Below are positions 18,561 to 27,343 of a DNA stretch of 64,000 nt, in pieces (position 1 is the first letter of the stretch; each line of letters starts with the position of its first letter). The stretch is from Opitutus sp. Its GTDB lineage: Bacteria; Verrucomicrobiota; Verrucomicrobiia; Opitutales; Opitutaceae. Location: contig JANYAM010000199.1 of assembly GCA_025361365.1 (NCBI GenBank), forward strand, positions 1-64,000. The letters are read 5' to 3'. The translations under genes were made by a program, and so were the position numbers. The notes under the pieces were generated by a model that had not been told where the DNA came from, searched no databases, and was given only the letters and a program-made list of their open reading frames with translations.

Positions 18561-19241
18561 TCACTTGGCCGCGCGGCTCGTCGTATAAAGCACGGCGGCT
18601 TGGGATCGCCGGCTGATTTTCAGCTTCTCGAAGATATTGCTGAGATAATTTTTCACAGTTTTGTCACTGAGTCCCATTTGCTCGGCGATCTCCTTGTTCG
18701 TCTTGCCCTCCGCCACCAGCGCGAGCACCCGCCGCTCTTGGGCGGAGAGGCTGCCGAGCTTGTCCGTCTCGGTGGGCGGGTTGGAGCCCCCGCGCACCAA
18801 ATTGAGAACGTAGTTGGTCACGACCGGACCGAGGATGAATTTTCCCGCCGCCACATCCAGGATGGCCTGGCTGAGTGCTTCGGCATTGATCTCCTTAAGC
18901 AGGTAGCCGTGGGCGCCACTGCTCATGGCTTCGTAAACCAGGTTGTCGTCGATCACGGAGGTCAGAATCAGGACCTTCGTGTCGGGCTGGCCGGTCAGGA
19001 TTTTTCGGCACGCCTCCAGCCCCGAACCGTCGGGAAGGCGGATATCCATCAGGACGACGTCGGGTTCGAGTCGCTTCGCTTCGACGACGGCGCTGTTGGC
19101 CGAACTGGCCTCGCCGACGATGCGCAGCAGCGGGGTGGTGTTGCGGGAGTGGGCGTCCAGCAGCGTGCGGAGGCCGATGCGGACCAGTTCGCTGTCGTCC
19201 ACGATCAGGAGGCTGATGGTTTTTTGGAGGGAGGCGGGCAT
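18561..19241 (-). CDS. NarL/FixJ-family response regulator (receiver + LuxR HTH)
   Basis: With the ATG at 19241-19239 the protein has 226 residues. The receiver domain has the acidic pair DD near residue 14 and the phospho-acceptor in VVLMDIRLPDGSG. The C-terminal LuxR-type helix-turn-helix reads LSAQERRVLALVAEGKTNKE with LSDKTVKNYLSNIFEKL. The likely partner is the HisKA_3 kinase at 21688-23304, since the two flank pseudopilin set A. The regulator probably controls these pseudopilin genes or a stress response. No binding site can be named. Confidence 0.9.
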   Translation of the reverse strand: MPASLQKTISLLIVDDSELVRIGLRTLLDAHSRNTTPLLRIVGEASSANSAVVEAKRLEPDVVLMDIRLPDGSGLEACRKILTGQPDTKVLILTSVIDDNLVYEAMSSGAHGYLLKEINAEALSQAILDVAAGKFILGPVVTNYVLNLVRGGSNPPTETDKLGSLSAQERRVLALVAEGKTNKEIAEQMGLSDKTVKNYLSNIFEKLKISRRSQAAVLYTTSRAAK

Positions 19242-19282
19242 GGGGAAGGGCGTTGGGGGAGGGAGGAAAGTGAAGCAAGGAG

Positions 19283-20659
19283 CTACCAGCCGGAAAAGAC
19301 ATTCTGCCAACGGGCCCGCTCCTCAGCCGAAGTGAGTTCCCGCCAGCGGCTGAGACCGAAGGGAGTGTTGTCACCGAAATTAGCGAGCGACTCGTCATAA
19401 TGGAAGTTGGCGTTGCCGGTGAAGGTGACCGTGCGGCCGACCACGGCCCCCATGATGTCCCCGTTGCCGTTGATCTTCACATCGGCGTTGGGGCCGTAGA
19501 TGACGGCTTTCAGGGCGCCATTTCCTGCGACTTGGATGCTCTGCCCGGCGGCGCTGGTGCTGGTGCCCCAGAGTTGGCAAGTGCCCGGCCGGATGTTGCC
19601 GTTGCCGAGGCCGTTGCCCGCGAGCAGACAGTCGCCTTCGACATACACCGTCAGGCTGGAGCCGACCGGTACAATGATCGCGGCGTTACCAGTGACAGAA
19701 AGAGCGCTGCCGGTGGTGGCCGTGAGCACCAGCGTGACATCCCCCAGGACAGTGAGGGTCTTGCTGCCATTAAGCGCGATGCTGGGGCAGCGCCACTTGG
19801 TGGCCTGCCCGAGGGTGCCCAGGGTAGCCCCCACCGCGGCAATCGGTGTGCCGTCGACGGGGGCGGTGATCACCGGAAGATTGGCGACGAAGTCGGTGGA
19901 GACCCGCGCCGGGTCGACCTGCACCCCGGCGGGTGTGTTGGCGCCGCGGACGGAACCGTTCGGGCCCACCTCGGGGACCGGCCCGGCGGTGGCGACAGAG
20001 CCCCAGACGGCAGCTTGGTTGACGAGCACCGAGCCGCTCTGCAAGGACAGGCTGGCGACGCTGCCGCCGTCATGTCGGACAGCGGCGCTGTAGTCCACGG
20101 ATGGCGTGGCTGGGTCGTTGTCGGGATCAGAGTTCCAGCTATCCACCGAGGTGTTCAGACCGGAGAAGCGGATGTTGTCCTTCGCGACGATGCCGCTGGC
20201 GAAATAGGAACGGCGCGAGAGCGTGACCGAAAGCATCTTGGTGGTCGGAGGGGTGCCGGGAGACTCCACGACGGCCATGGCCACGACGGTCGGCTTGTCG
20301 GCGCCGGCGGGGCTGATGTTGTCGACGTAGACCTTGATCATGCCCGTGGTGTTGCCGCCGAAGTCGAAGCCGGTGAACTTGCGCCAGGCCGCGGCATTCT
20401 GGACCGACCAACCAGTCCAGGCCGCGGCGTTGTGCGCGTTGGCCTGGTTGAACGACCACACGGCCTCCTCGGCCCCGGCCTCCGCGAGATGGAACGAGGA
20501 AGCCTGCTGGTAGCTCTGGCGCGCAAGGCGCGCGTTGCTCAGGTTCAGCGTCAAGTAGCTGCCGAGCGCGAGGGCGATGAGGGCCGTGATGAGCAGCGCC
20601 ACGATCAGCACGGCACCGCGCGGCCGCCGGGGCAAGGATTGATGACGGCGGGCGTGCAT
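19283..20659 (-). CDS. PilX-like pseudopilin-associated protein (set A)
   Basis: The 458-residue protein has a basic N-terminus (MHARRHQSLPRRPRG), one membrane helix (about 17-40) and the [12 protein letters not shown] segment shared with its set B counterpart. A long beta-rich region follows, with many V/I-G and N-G strands ending NANFHYDESLANFG; set B ends similarly ([12 protein letters not shown]). The shared C-terminal FHYDE motif shows that the two are paralogues despite different lengths. Its ATG shares one base with the preceding stop codon (TGATG). Confidence 0.8.
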   Translation of the reverse strand: MHARRHQSLPRRPRGAVLIVALLITALIALALGSYLTLNLSNARLARQSYQQASSFHLAEAGAEEAVWSFNQANAHNAAAWTGWSVQNAAAWRKFTGFDFGGNTTGMIKVYVDNISPAGADKPTVVAMAVVESPGTPPTTKMLSVTLSRRSYFASGIVAKDNIRFSGLNTSVDSWNSDPDNDPATPSVDYSAAVRHDGGSVASLSLQSGSVLVNQAAVWGSVATAGPVPEVGPNGSVRGANTPAGVQVDPARVSTDFVANLPVITAPVDGTPIAAVGATLGTLGQATKWRCPSIALNGSKTLTVLGDVTLVLTATTGSALSVTGNAAIIVPVGSSLTVYVEGDCLLAGNGLGNGNIRPGTCQLWGTSTSAAGQSIQVAGNGALKAVIYGPNADVKINGNGDIMGAVVGRTVTFTGNANFHYDESLANFGDNTPFGLSRWRELTSAEERARWQNVFSGW

Positions 20660-21294
20660 CAGTTGGCGACCCTTTTGTTGCGGAGCATGTAGCGGGCGGA
20701 GATGGCCGAGTTGCTGGCACCGACGGTCGCGACATTGGTGCGCGTAGCGCGCAGGGTGAGCTGCAGCAGCTTGGTCTCGCTGTCGTTGCTGGCCGTGTTG
20801 TCACTCACGCCTGGCTGCTCGAGCTTGTAACGCTTGAAGGCGAACTCCGGCGCCACGCTGCGGATCAGCACGGTGCGGGGTTGGCCGGCGTCGCCGGCGA
20901 GACGGTAAAAGCTCCCGCAAGTGTTGCTCGCGGCGTCGCTGTCGTAGGCATAGGTCACCGGACTGCCGCTGACCGTGAGGGTGATGCTCTGCGCGCTGTT
21001 CCAGTGCACCTCCGTCGCATTGCGGGTGTCACGGGCAAACGTATCCATTCCGCGCCGCACCTCCGCCTCCATTTCGCTATAACCGCTCGAGCGGAAGCTG
21101 GTGCGGGCCAGGAACAGGAATGAGCTCAACACCGCCGCAAGCACCAACGTGCTCAGGGTCGCGGCGATCAGCACCTCGACGAGGGTAAAGCCTTTGCCCG
21201 GGCGGCCGCCGAAGGACGGCGCGTCCTGGACAAACACCGGGGCGGCAGCAGCCGGCAACGGTGCCAGATTAGTGCGTGGTGTAAAAGTAGTCAT
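20659..21294 (-). CDS. Prepilin-type protein, GspJ/PilW-like (set A)
   Basis: From the ATG at 21294-21292 the product has 211 residues. A 34-residue leader precedes the prepilin motif [16 protein letters not shown] and a hydrophobic helix. SGYSEMEAEVRRGMDTFARD then parallels [20 protein letters not shown] in set B. The leader is unusually long for a type IV prepilin (normally under 25 residues), so an internal start cannot be excluded. The gene overlaps the upstream GspI-like gene by 26 bases. Confidence 0.8.
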   Translation of the reverse strand: MTTFTPRTNLAPLPAAAAPVFVQDAPSFGGRPGKGFTLVEVLIAATLSTLVLAAVLSSFLFLARTSFRSSGYSEMEAEVRRGMDTFARDTRNATEVHWNSAQSITLTVSGSPVTYAYDSDAASNTCGSFYRLAGDAGQPRTVLIRSVAPEFAFKRYKLEQPGVSDNTASNDSETKLLQLTLRATRTNVATVGASNSAISARYMLRNKRVAN

Positions 21295-21691
21295 TGAGGC
21301 CGCTCTTGCCGTAGCGGGTGATGAGCCGGGCGGTATGTTCGCCGCCATCGTAGCCACGCCAGACCGCGGTTAGCGTGATCTGTTTCATGTCAGTCTTGAT
21401 ATCCGTGATCTCCCGGGCGCAGGTGAACCGGCTGCCGTCCGCCGCATCGGCTGTCGCCACCGTGCTGCCGCCCGTCTGCTGCAGGCTCGCGAGCTGGGTC
21501 CAGCCCAACAGGCGGATGCGCTCCATCTCGGATTGCATGATCTGGGAGGCGGCGGTGAGATTGCGGGCCGTGTCCAGCGCCTGCAGCCCGCGCTGGCTGG
21601 TGGTGATGGCGGTGACGATGCCGAAGACCAGCACGGTCGAGGCCACCATGACCTCGACGAGCGTGAAACCGGCCAAACGGGGTGGCTTCAT
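21269..21691 (-). CDS. Prepilin-type protein, GspI/PilV-like (set A)
   Basis: The 140-residue protein has a short classic prepilin leader [15 protein letters not shown], a helix to about residue 30 and a small C-terminal domain ending RYGKSGLNDYFYTTH (the set B protein has [13 protein letters not shown]). Its ATG overlaps the stop of the sensor kinase (ATGA, 21688-21691). Translational coupling of a kinase to a pseudopilin is notable and suggests the kinase is made in step with the structure it regulates or monitors. Confidence 0.86.
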   Translation of the reverse strand: MKPPRLAGFTLVEVMVASTVLVFGIVTAITTSQRGLQALDTARNLTAASQIMQSEMERIRLLGWTQLASLQQTGGSTVATADAADGSRFTCAREITDIKTDMKQITLTAVWRGYDGGEHTARLITRYGKSGLNDYFYTTH

Positions 21692-23304
21692 GGTGCGGCC
21701 TCCGTGAAGGGAAACGTGATGGTGACGGTGGCGCCGCGGGCCGGCGCTGAATTCAGGCGCAGCCGTCCGCCCATCTCCCGGGCCCGGGACGCGAGGTTGT
21801 GCAGCCCGCTGCCCTGACCGGTGACCAACGCGGGGTCGAAGCCCCGGCCGTCGTCGCGCACAGTCAGCACGCCTTCGCCCGCGGACTGGGTCAAAGTGAT
21901 GAGCACCTTCTTCGCTTCCCCGTGCCGCAGGGCATTGCTGATGCATTCGCGGGCAATCTGCAGGGCGTGGACTTCCTGTCCGATGGTCAACTGGCTGGCG
22001 GCGCGGGCATCGACCTTGTGGACAATGCGCACGGGCCACAGGGCCTGCATGGTGCGGGCCAGAGCGGCCAGCTCCTGAGCGAAGCCGTGGCGCTGCAGCT
22101 GTTCGGGCTCAAGCCCGCTGATAAACCCCCGCACCTCGCGGATCACGCCATTCAGGCTCTGCCGGCAGTGCGAGAGGCGCGTGCGCGCGGCGGCCTGGTC
22201 GCGCTCCATTTCCGACATCGCACTCTCCAGGCCCAGGCCCGCGGCATAGATGGACTGGATGACGCCGTCGTGCAGATCCCGGGCGAGTCGCGCGCGCAGC
22301 TCGAGTGAGCGCCGCACCAGCTCCTCGCTCCGGCGCAACGCTTCCTCGGCGCGCTTGCGCTCTTCATTCTCCTGCTGCAGTGCCTGGCGTTGCGCGAAGG
22401 AGTGGGTGATGAGCTGCGCGACGCGGCCCAGCTCATTGTTCTCCTGCTGGAGGGAGGAGATCACGGAGGCATCCTCCTGCGCGAGACTCGTGCCGATCCG
22501 GGCCAGGGGACGCAGCACCCACTGGCGGACGCCCAGCCAGACCGTCGCAATCACCAGCAGTCCGAACAACAGCAGCACGCGGACCGCGAGCGTGTCCGCA
22601 TCGATAGCCTCGGCGAATTTGGGGTCGGGCAGGGTGGTCTGTAACTGGCGAAGGATGCGGCCCTGCGGGTCCCGCAGTGGCAGCAGCAGATGGGCCGGGT
22701 TTGCCGGCCCCCCTGCTGGCACCAGCTCCACGCGCATTTCCGACAGCCGGCTCAGGGTTGCCAGAAAGCGCGGACTCCACCAGCGGGAGACCAGCAGCCA
22801 GCCGCGGGGACTTCCGCCCGGGTGCGCCGCTCCAATAGGCTCGCACCACGTTTCAAGCAGTCCGTCGCGGCTTTCGGTGAAGAGATGCCGGGTCTGGCCG
22901 TTGCCTAGCGAAGCCAGGAGAGCGGGCGTCGCCGGCAGCGGCAGCGGCGGTCCCGGGTGTTGCTGGGCCGAATAGATGAGTTCGCCTTTTTCCGTCAGCA
23001 CCCACAACGCGTGGGCATCGTAATTGACCAGATTCTGCTTGAGGGTGTCATCCGCCCAGGCCGGATCGCGTCGCTCCAGGAATGCCTCCATCTCGGGCCA
23101 CTCGCTGAAGTCACGGACGAAGCGCTCGAGCGGCTGGTTGGCCAGGCTGATCCACTGCTGGAGGGATTGCTGGCTGGTCCGCACCGCTTCCTGCCGCAGT
23201 TCGTCGATCCGGGACTGCTCTTTTTGACGCAGGTATTGCAGCACCCCAAGAAAGGTGACCAGCAATAGACCCAGCAATAGGGTCATTCGGACTTTGATGC
23301 TCAT
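21688..23304 (-). CDS. Sensor histidine kinase, CHASE4-like sensor + HAMP + HisKA_3 (NarX/DegS type)
   Basis: The 538-residue protein has a first membrane helix (about 5-24) and a periplasmic region (about 25-235) resembling CHASE4 (EWPEMEAFLERRD, WVLTEKGELIYSAQ). A second helix lies near 240-260, with a linker or HAMP and a coiled coil to about 335. The HisKA_3 box RLARDLHDGVIQSIYAAGLG is followed by a HATPase_c domain with GRGFD and GSGLHNLASRAREMGG. It heads the operon kinase - pseudopilin set A - regulator - (gap) - set B. Its upstream region has no sigma-54 promoter, so this unit is regulated separately from the exporter genes. Confidence 0.9.
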   Translation of the reverse strand: MSIKVRMTLLLGLLLVTFLGVLQYLRQKEQSRIDELRQEAVRTSQQSLQQWISLANQPLERFVRDFSEWPEMEAFLERRDPAWADDTLKQNLVNYDAHALWVLTEKGELIYSAQQHPGPPLPLPATPALLASLGNGQTRHLFTESRDGLLETWCEPIGAAHPGGSPRGWLLVSRWWSPRFLATLSRLSEMRVELVPAGGPANPAHLLLPLRDPQGRILRQLQTTLPDPKFAEAIDADTLAVRVLLLFGLLVIATVWLGVRQWVLRPLARIGTSLAQEDASVISSLQQENNELGRVAQLITHSFAQRQALQQENEERKRAEEALRRSEELVRRSLELRARLARDLHDGVIQSIYAAGLGLESAMSEMERDQAAARTRLSHCRQSLNGVIREVRGFISGLEPEQLQRHGFAQELAALARTMQALWPVRIVHKVDARAASQLTIGQEVHALQIARECISNALRHGEAKKVLITLTQSAGEGVLTVRDDGRGFDPALVTGQGSGLHNLASRAREMGGRLRLNSAPARGATVTITFPFTEAAP

Positions 23305-23374
23305 GCAGGTGCTTGGCGAATGCAGGCGGGGGATTTTTCCCGGGCAACAGTATTCAGCGCGGGCAATCCTAAGA

Positions 23375-23404
23375 CTCTATCCAGCTAGAGCTATAAGGCT
23401 CTAT
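23375..23404 (-). promoter_or_regulatory. CTCTA/TAGAG repeat cluster upstream of the CHASE4 kinase operon
   Basis: CTCTA (23375-23379), TAGAG (23386-23390) and CTCTA (23399-23403) alternate, each pair forming an inverted repeat. The AT-rich TTATAG here could serve as a -10 box on the minus strand. The cluster lies about 70-100 bases upstream of the kinase start and may be an operator, possibly for the NarL-type regulator. The assignment is weak. Confidence 0.3.
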
Positions 23405-23484
23405 TTTGACTGTTTCAGACGCGTCTAGTCAGTCAGGTCGGCGCGATTGAACAGAACCAGACTGGAGGGCTGGCGCGCCGGAAA

Positions 23485-24147
<663 letters not shown>

Positions 24148-24195
24148 TGGCGGTGAATTTAGGGGATGAAGGGAAAAGGCGCAAGGCGGGGCTGT

Positions 24196-25200
24196 TCAAA
24201 GCGGGTTGATTTGCGTGATGCGGCCGTTCGCATGCGACCAACGATGCAGGTCCGGGCCGGCGCCCTGCTTCAGGGCCTTGAAGAGCTCGGGTGCGTCGCG
24301 TTTCTGCAGCATCAGCTCGGCGACGCCGCCGGCGTCACAGTTGAAAATTTTCGCGTAGCCCTTGTAGTGGCGCGGTTCGCCCAAGATGCAGGAGAGCCCC
24401 TCCTTCACCAAGGCTACCGAGGGCACGGCCGGGCGCCGGTCGAGAACGAGGAAACAATAGGGTAGGGAACGCAGGTCGATGCCGGCGCGCTGGCCAAACT
24501 TAACCCAAGCGGAGTCGGCATAAAGGCTGGCGGGCGGAGCCGCGAAGAAATGGCACCAGTGACGTTCGTTGCCGGCCGCGAGCACGCCACACGCCGCTTG
24601 GTGCGGACAGGGTGCGATGGGGTTCAGCCCGCTGATCCGCAGTTTCTCGCGCCAACCGCCGAGCGCGCGGCTGACCTCATGCGTGCCGGGTTCGACCCAG
24701 AGAATGGTCTGGGCACGGGCGCACAACTCGGCGAACTCGGCTCGCGCCACGTCGTCGAGCTCGTTAAGCACATGGCTGGCGACCAGGACCCCGATCGGCT
24801 CGTTCGAGCGCAGGAAGCGGGTATCGGCGCGGCGGACCTCAAGCTGCGGGTAAAGTTTGCGTCCATGGTGCTCGGCGAAATCCATCGCGAGTTCCGAGTG
24901 GTCGTGCACCCCCAGCTTGCTGAAATTTCCGGTTCCGAAAAAATCCACCACCCGCCGCCCGGCGACGCCGCTGCCGCAACCCCAGTCGAGCACCGTGGCT
25001 CCGGCCGGTGGGGACCACGCGCGCAGCTTCAATTCCGCCAGCACGGCATCCCATTTCCAGCCGATGCGCTCGCCATAGGTGAGATTGTAGCCTTCAAGGT
25101 CGGTGATCGTGTGCCAGTAGGGGCCGGCCGACTTGGCGTCGGACAAAAACGTCTCGCGCAGCCGGTCCAGAACTTCCCAGTCGAGGCTCTCCAGGTTCAT
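24196..25200 (-). CDS. Rsm22-family protein (small-ribosomal-subunit methyltransferase-like)
   Basis: The 334-residue protein has a class I SAM-binding motif VLDWGCGSGVAGRRVVDFF (about 70-88), HVLNELDD and WVEPGTHE. The Rsm22 cysteine region follows: IAPCPHQAACGVL and HWCHFFA. In mitochondrial and trypanosomal relatives these cysteines bind an Fe-S cluster and the protein acts in small-subunit assembly. Its role in bacteria is not established. The ATG overlaps the stop of the next methyltransferase gene upstream (ATGA, 25197-25200), so the pair is translationally coupled. Confidence 0.82.
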   Translation of the reverse strand: MNLESLDWEVLDRLRETFLSDAKSAGPYWHTITDLEGYNLTYGERIGWKWDAVLAELKLRAWSPPAGATVLDWGCGSGVAGRRVVDFFGTGNFSKLGVHDHSELAMDFAEHHGRKLYPQLEVRRADTRFLRSNEPIGVLVASHVLNELDDVARAEFAELCARAQTILWVEPGTHEVSRALGGWREKLRISGLNPIAPCPHQAACGVLAAGNERHWCHFFAAPPASLYADSAWVKFGQRAGIDLRSLPYCFLVLDRRPAVPSVALVKEGLSCILGEPRHYKGYAKIFNCDAGGVAELMLQKRDAPELFKALKQGAGPDLHRWSHANGRITQINPL

Positions 25201-26399
25201 GCGCCGAGGTCGAAATAGAACTGCCGCGCCAGGGCCTGCGACTTGATGCCGTAGAACGCGGCTAGTTCGCGGACCTTGAGCGCGGCCGCCTCGGTGCGTG
25301 CGGGGCCGTTCCGTTTGGTCGCGGCGATCATGAGATTTTTTGCGGTGTGCTCCGTCGAAATAAACTCGAAGACCTTGGTCTCGTAGCCGGCCCACTCGAG
25401 CAAGAGGGCACGGAGGGCGTCGGTAACGAACTCGGCGTGGCGTTCCTGAAAAATTCCGTGGCGCAGCGCGGGCGCCAGCACGGGGGCGGCGGTGAGCTGC
25501 GGGCGCAGCTCCTTCTGGCAGCAAGGCGCGACCACGATGAGCGCGGCACCGGCCTGCACGCCCTTGGCGAGCGCGTCGTCCGTGGCCGTGTCGCAGGCGT
25601 GCAGGGCGATGAGCACATCGAGCGCCGGCAGCTTGGCCGACTCAATCGTGCCCTGGACAAAGTTGAGGTTTTCCCGGGCCGTGTCCCTGGCGATGCGGTT
25701 GCACAGCGTCACGAGTTCCTCGCGGGCTTCGATGCCGCGGACATGGGCGGCGCGCTGCTCGACGAGGTTGAAATAATCGTGCGTGGCGAAAGTCAGGTAA
25801 CCCTTGCCGCAGCCCATGTCGGCGATTTCCAGCGGGCGGTGCGTCGGCAGGGCGGCGTCTGCGGCGAGATGACTGAGGATTTCGACGAACTTGTGGATCT
25901 GCCGGTGCTTGTCGGCCTGGGCTTCGCGCACGGCGCCGGTCGGCGTGGTGACGCCGAGTTTCTCGAGCCAGGGATGGCTCTGGTCCGTGAGCAGGCGTTG
26001 TTTCGTGCGGTCGTGCTCCCCGTCCGCCTTTTCCACCGCAGCCGGGCCGTAGGTGAGGCGCGGCTCGCCTTTCTTGTTGAACTCGAGCTGGGTCATCCGC
26101 GCGGTGGTGAAGAGGTGGGCGCTGTGAAAGTCGGCGCCGATGAGCGCCGCCAGCGCCGTGATGGCATCCTCGGGCGCGTGGTTTTTCGTGATGTCCTGCC
26201 GCTCATGCCGCCAGACAAAGCAGAGGTGCGGCGCGGCGCGCAACGTGACAGGGCGCACGAGCAGGTTGCGGAGGGTGGCGTCGGCTCCGCGGGGCTTGCC
26301 GAGCGTGAGCTTCACGAAGCTGCCGTCGCGGATGCTGGCGCCGAGTTGAATCAGGAAATCCTCGCGGGGCGGGACGATGGTGGTCACGGCCACGAGCAT
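25197..26399 (-). CDS. SAM-dependent methyltransferase (Methyltransf_32 / METTL25-like)
   Basis: In the 400-residue protein, residues about 185-300 form a class I methyltransferase core with IADMGCGKGYLTFATHDYF, a LIALHACDTATDDAL motif and APCCQKELR. That combination is typical of Methyltransf_32 proteins related to eukaryotic METTL25. The N-terminal 170 residues have no recognised fold. An RNA substrate is suspected from the eukaryotic relatives and from coupling to the Rsm22-like gene, but this is inference. Confidence 0.78.
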   Translation of the reverse strand: MLVAVTTIVPPREDFLIQLGASIRDGSFVKLTLGKPRGADATLRNLLVRPVTLRAAPHLCFVWRHERQDITKNHAPEDAITALAALIGADFHSAHLFTTARMTQLEFNKKGEPRLTYGPAAVEKADGEHDRTKQRLLTDQSHPWLEKLGVTTPTGAVREAQADKHRQIHKFVEILSHLAADAALPTHRPLEIADMGCGKGYLTFATHDYFNLVEQRAAHVRGIEAREELVTLCNRIARDTARENLNFVQGTIESAKLPALDVLIALHACDTATDDALAKGVQAGAALIVVAPCCQKELRPQLTAAPVLAPALRHGIFQERHAEFVTDALRALLLEWAGYETKVFEFISTEHTAKNLMIAATKRNGPARTEAAALKVRELAAFYGIKSQALARQFYFDLGA

Positions 26400-26442
26400 A
26401 GTGAAAACCCGGCGATTGCGAGCGCGATGCGCCGCGGTCCGC

Positions 26443-27309
26443 TCAAAGCTTTTTCAGCGCGTCGATAGCCTGGGGGAACTTTGGATCAACTTTGAGCGAC
26501 GCTTCATAGGCGGCGCGGGCCCCGGGCTTGTCGCCCTGTTTTTCCAGGATGTTTCCCATCCGCCAGTGGGCGGCGGCGTGTCCGGGCTGGCCCTCGGGTG
26601 GAGTCTGGGTGAGGCACTGCCGCAGGGCTGCGAGCCCGCGGTCCAGCCGCTCGCCCGTGATGGCCGCGAGCCGGCCGCTCTGGAACAGGGCGGCATAGTC
26701 ATCCGGTTTCTGGACGAGGACTTCGTCAAACTCGCCGAAAGCCTCGGTGTATTTCTTTTCCGTCACGTAGAGACCGGCGACCGCCATTCGCCCGCGCCCG
26801 GCGTCCAGTTTCTTGATTTCCCGGGCCTCCGCATAGGCCTTGTCCATGCCACCGCCCACTATGCCCGGAGCCTGTTGATAGAAGCCGAGGAGGCTGAAGT
26901 GCGCGTCGATGCTCTTCGGGTCCAGCTCGACCGCCTTTTCGTAGGCGGTGCGGCACTTGCCAGCCAGGCCCATCTTGGAAAACAAACCCGTCTTCTGCGC
27001 CGCGCTGCCATAGGCGTCACCGAGCCGGAGAAAATAGCGGCTTTCGGCGGGTGCGAGGGCCACTGCTTTTTCGAGCAGAGTGACCGCCTGGTCCGCGTCG
27101 TCGCGCTGCAGCGCCAGCCGGCCGAGATAGAACTGGACCTCGGCGTTTTTTCCGTCGGCCTGGGCGAGCGCCTCGAACGCCTTTTGCGCCTCGAGCGGCT
27201 TGCGCTGCTGGTAAAGGTCCGTGGCCGCTTTAAAAGCGGCCGGATCAACCGCGGCGACCCCAAGGACAGCGAGGCTGAGGCAGGCGAGGGCGGCGCAGAA
27301 TCGTTGCAT
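26443..27309 (-). CDS. Exported TPR-repeat protein
   Basis: The 288-residue protein has a signal peptide (about 1-20) and at least five tetratricopeptide repeats, for example NAEVQFYLGRLALQRDDADQ and AAHWRMGNILEKQGDKPGAR. TPR solenoids act as adaptors for protein complexes. It lies 34 bases downstream of permease 5 and ends the propeller/two-permease unit, so it is probably a periplasmic accessory of that transporter group. It may also be read through into the methyltransferase genes 43 bases further on. Confidence 0.83.
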   Translation of the reverse strand: MQRFCAALACLSLAVLGVAAVDPAAFKAATDLYQQRKPLEAQKAFEALAQADGKNAEVQFYLGRLALQRDDADQAVTLLEKAVALAPAESRYFLRLGDAYGSAAQKTGLFSKMGLAGKCRTAYEKAVELDPKSIDAHFSLLGFYQQAPGIVGGGMDKAYAEAREIKKLDAGRGRMAVAGLYVTEKKYTEAFGEFDEVLVQKPDDYAALFQSGRLAAITGERLDRGLAALRQCLTQTPPEGQPGHAAAHWRMGNILEKQGDKPGARAAYEASLKVDPKFPQAIDALKKL

Positions 27310-27343
27310 GCGGCTGAGAACGTGGACGCGAGGCGGAGTTCCG

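Noticed and set aside
23305-23484. Possible sigma-54 promoter for the CHASE4 kinase operon
   Set aside because: No GG-N10-GC with a TGGCA box and no TCCC-N6-GGGA element are present in this interval.
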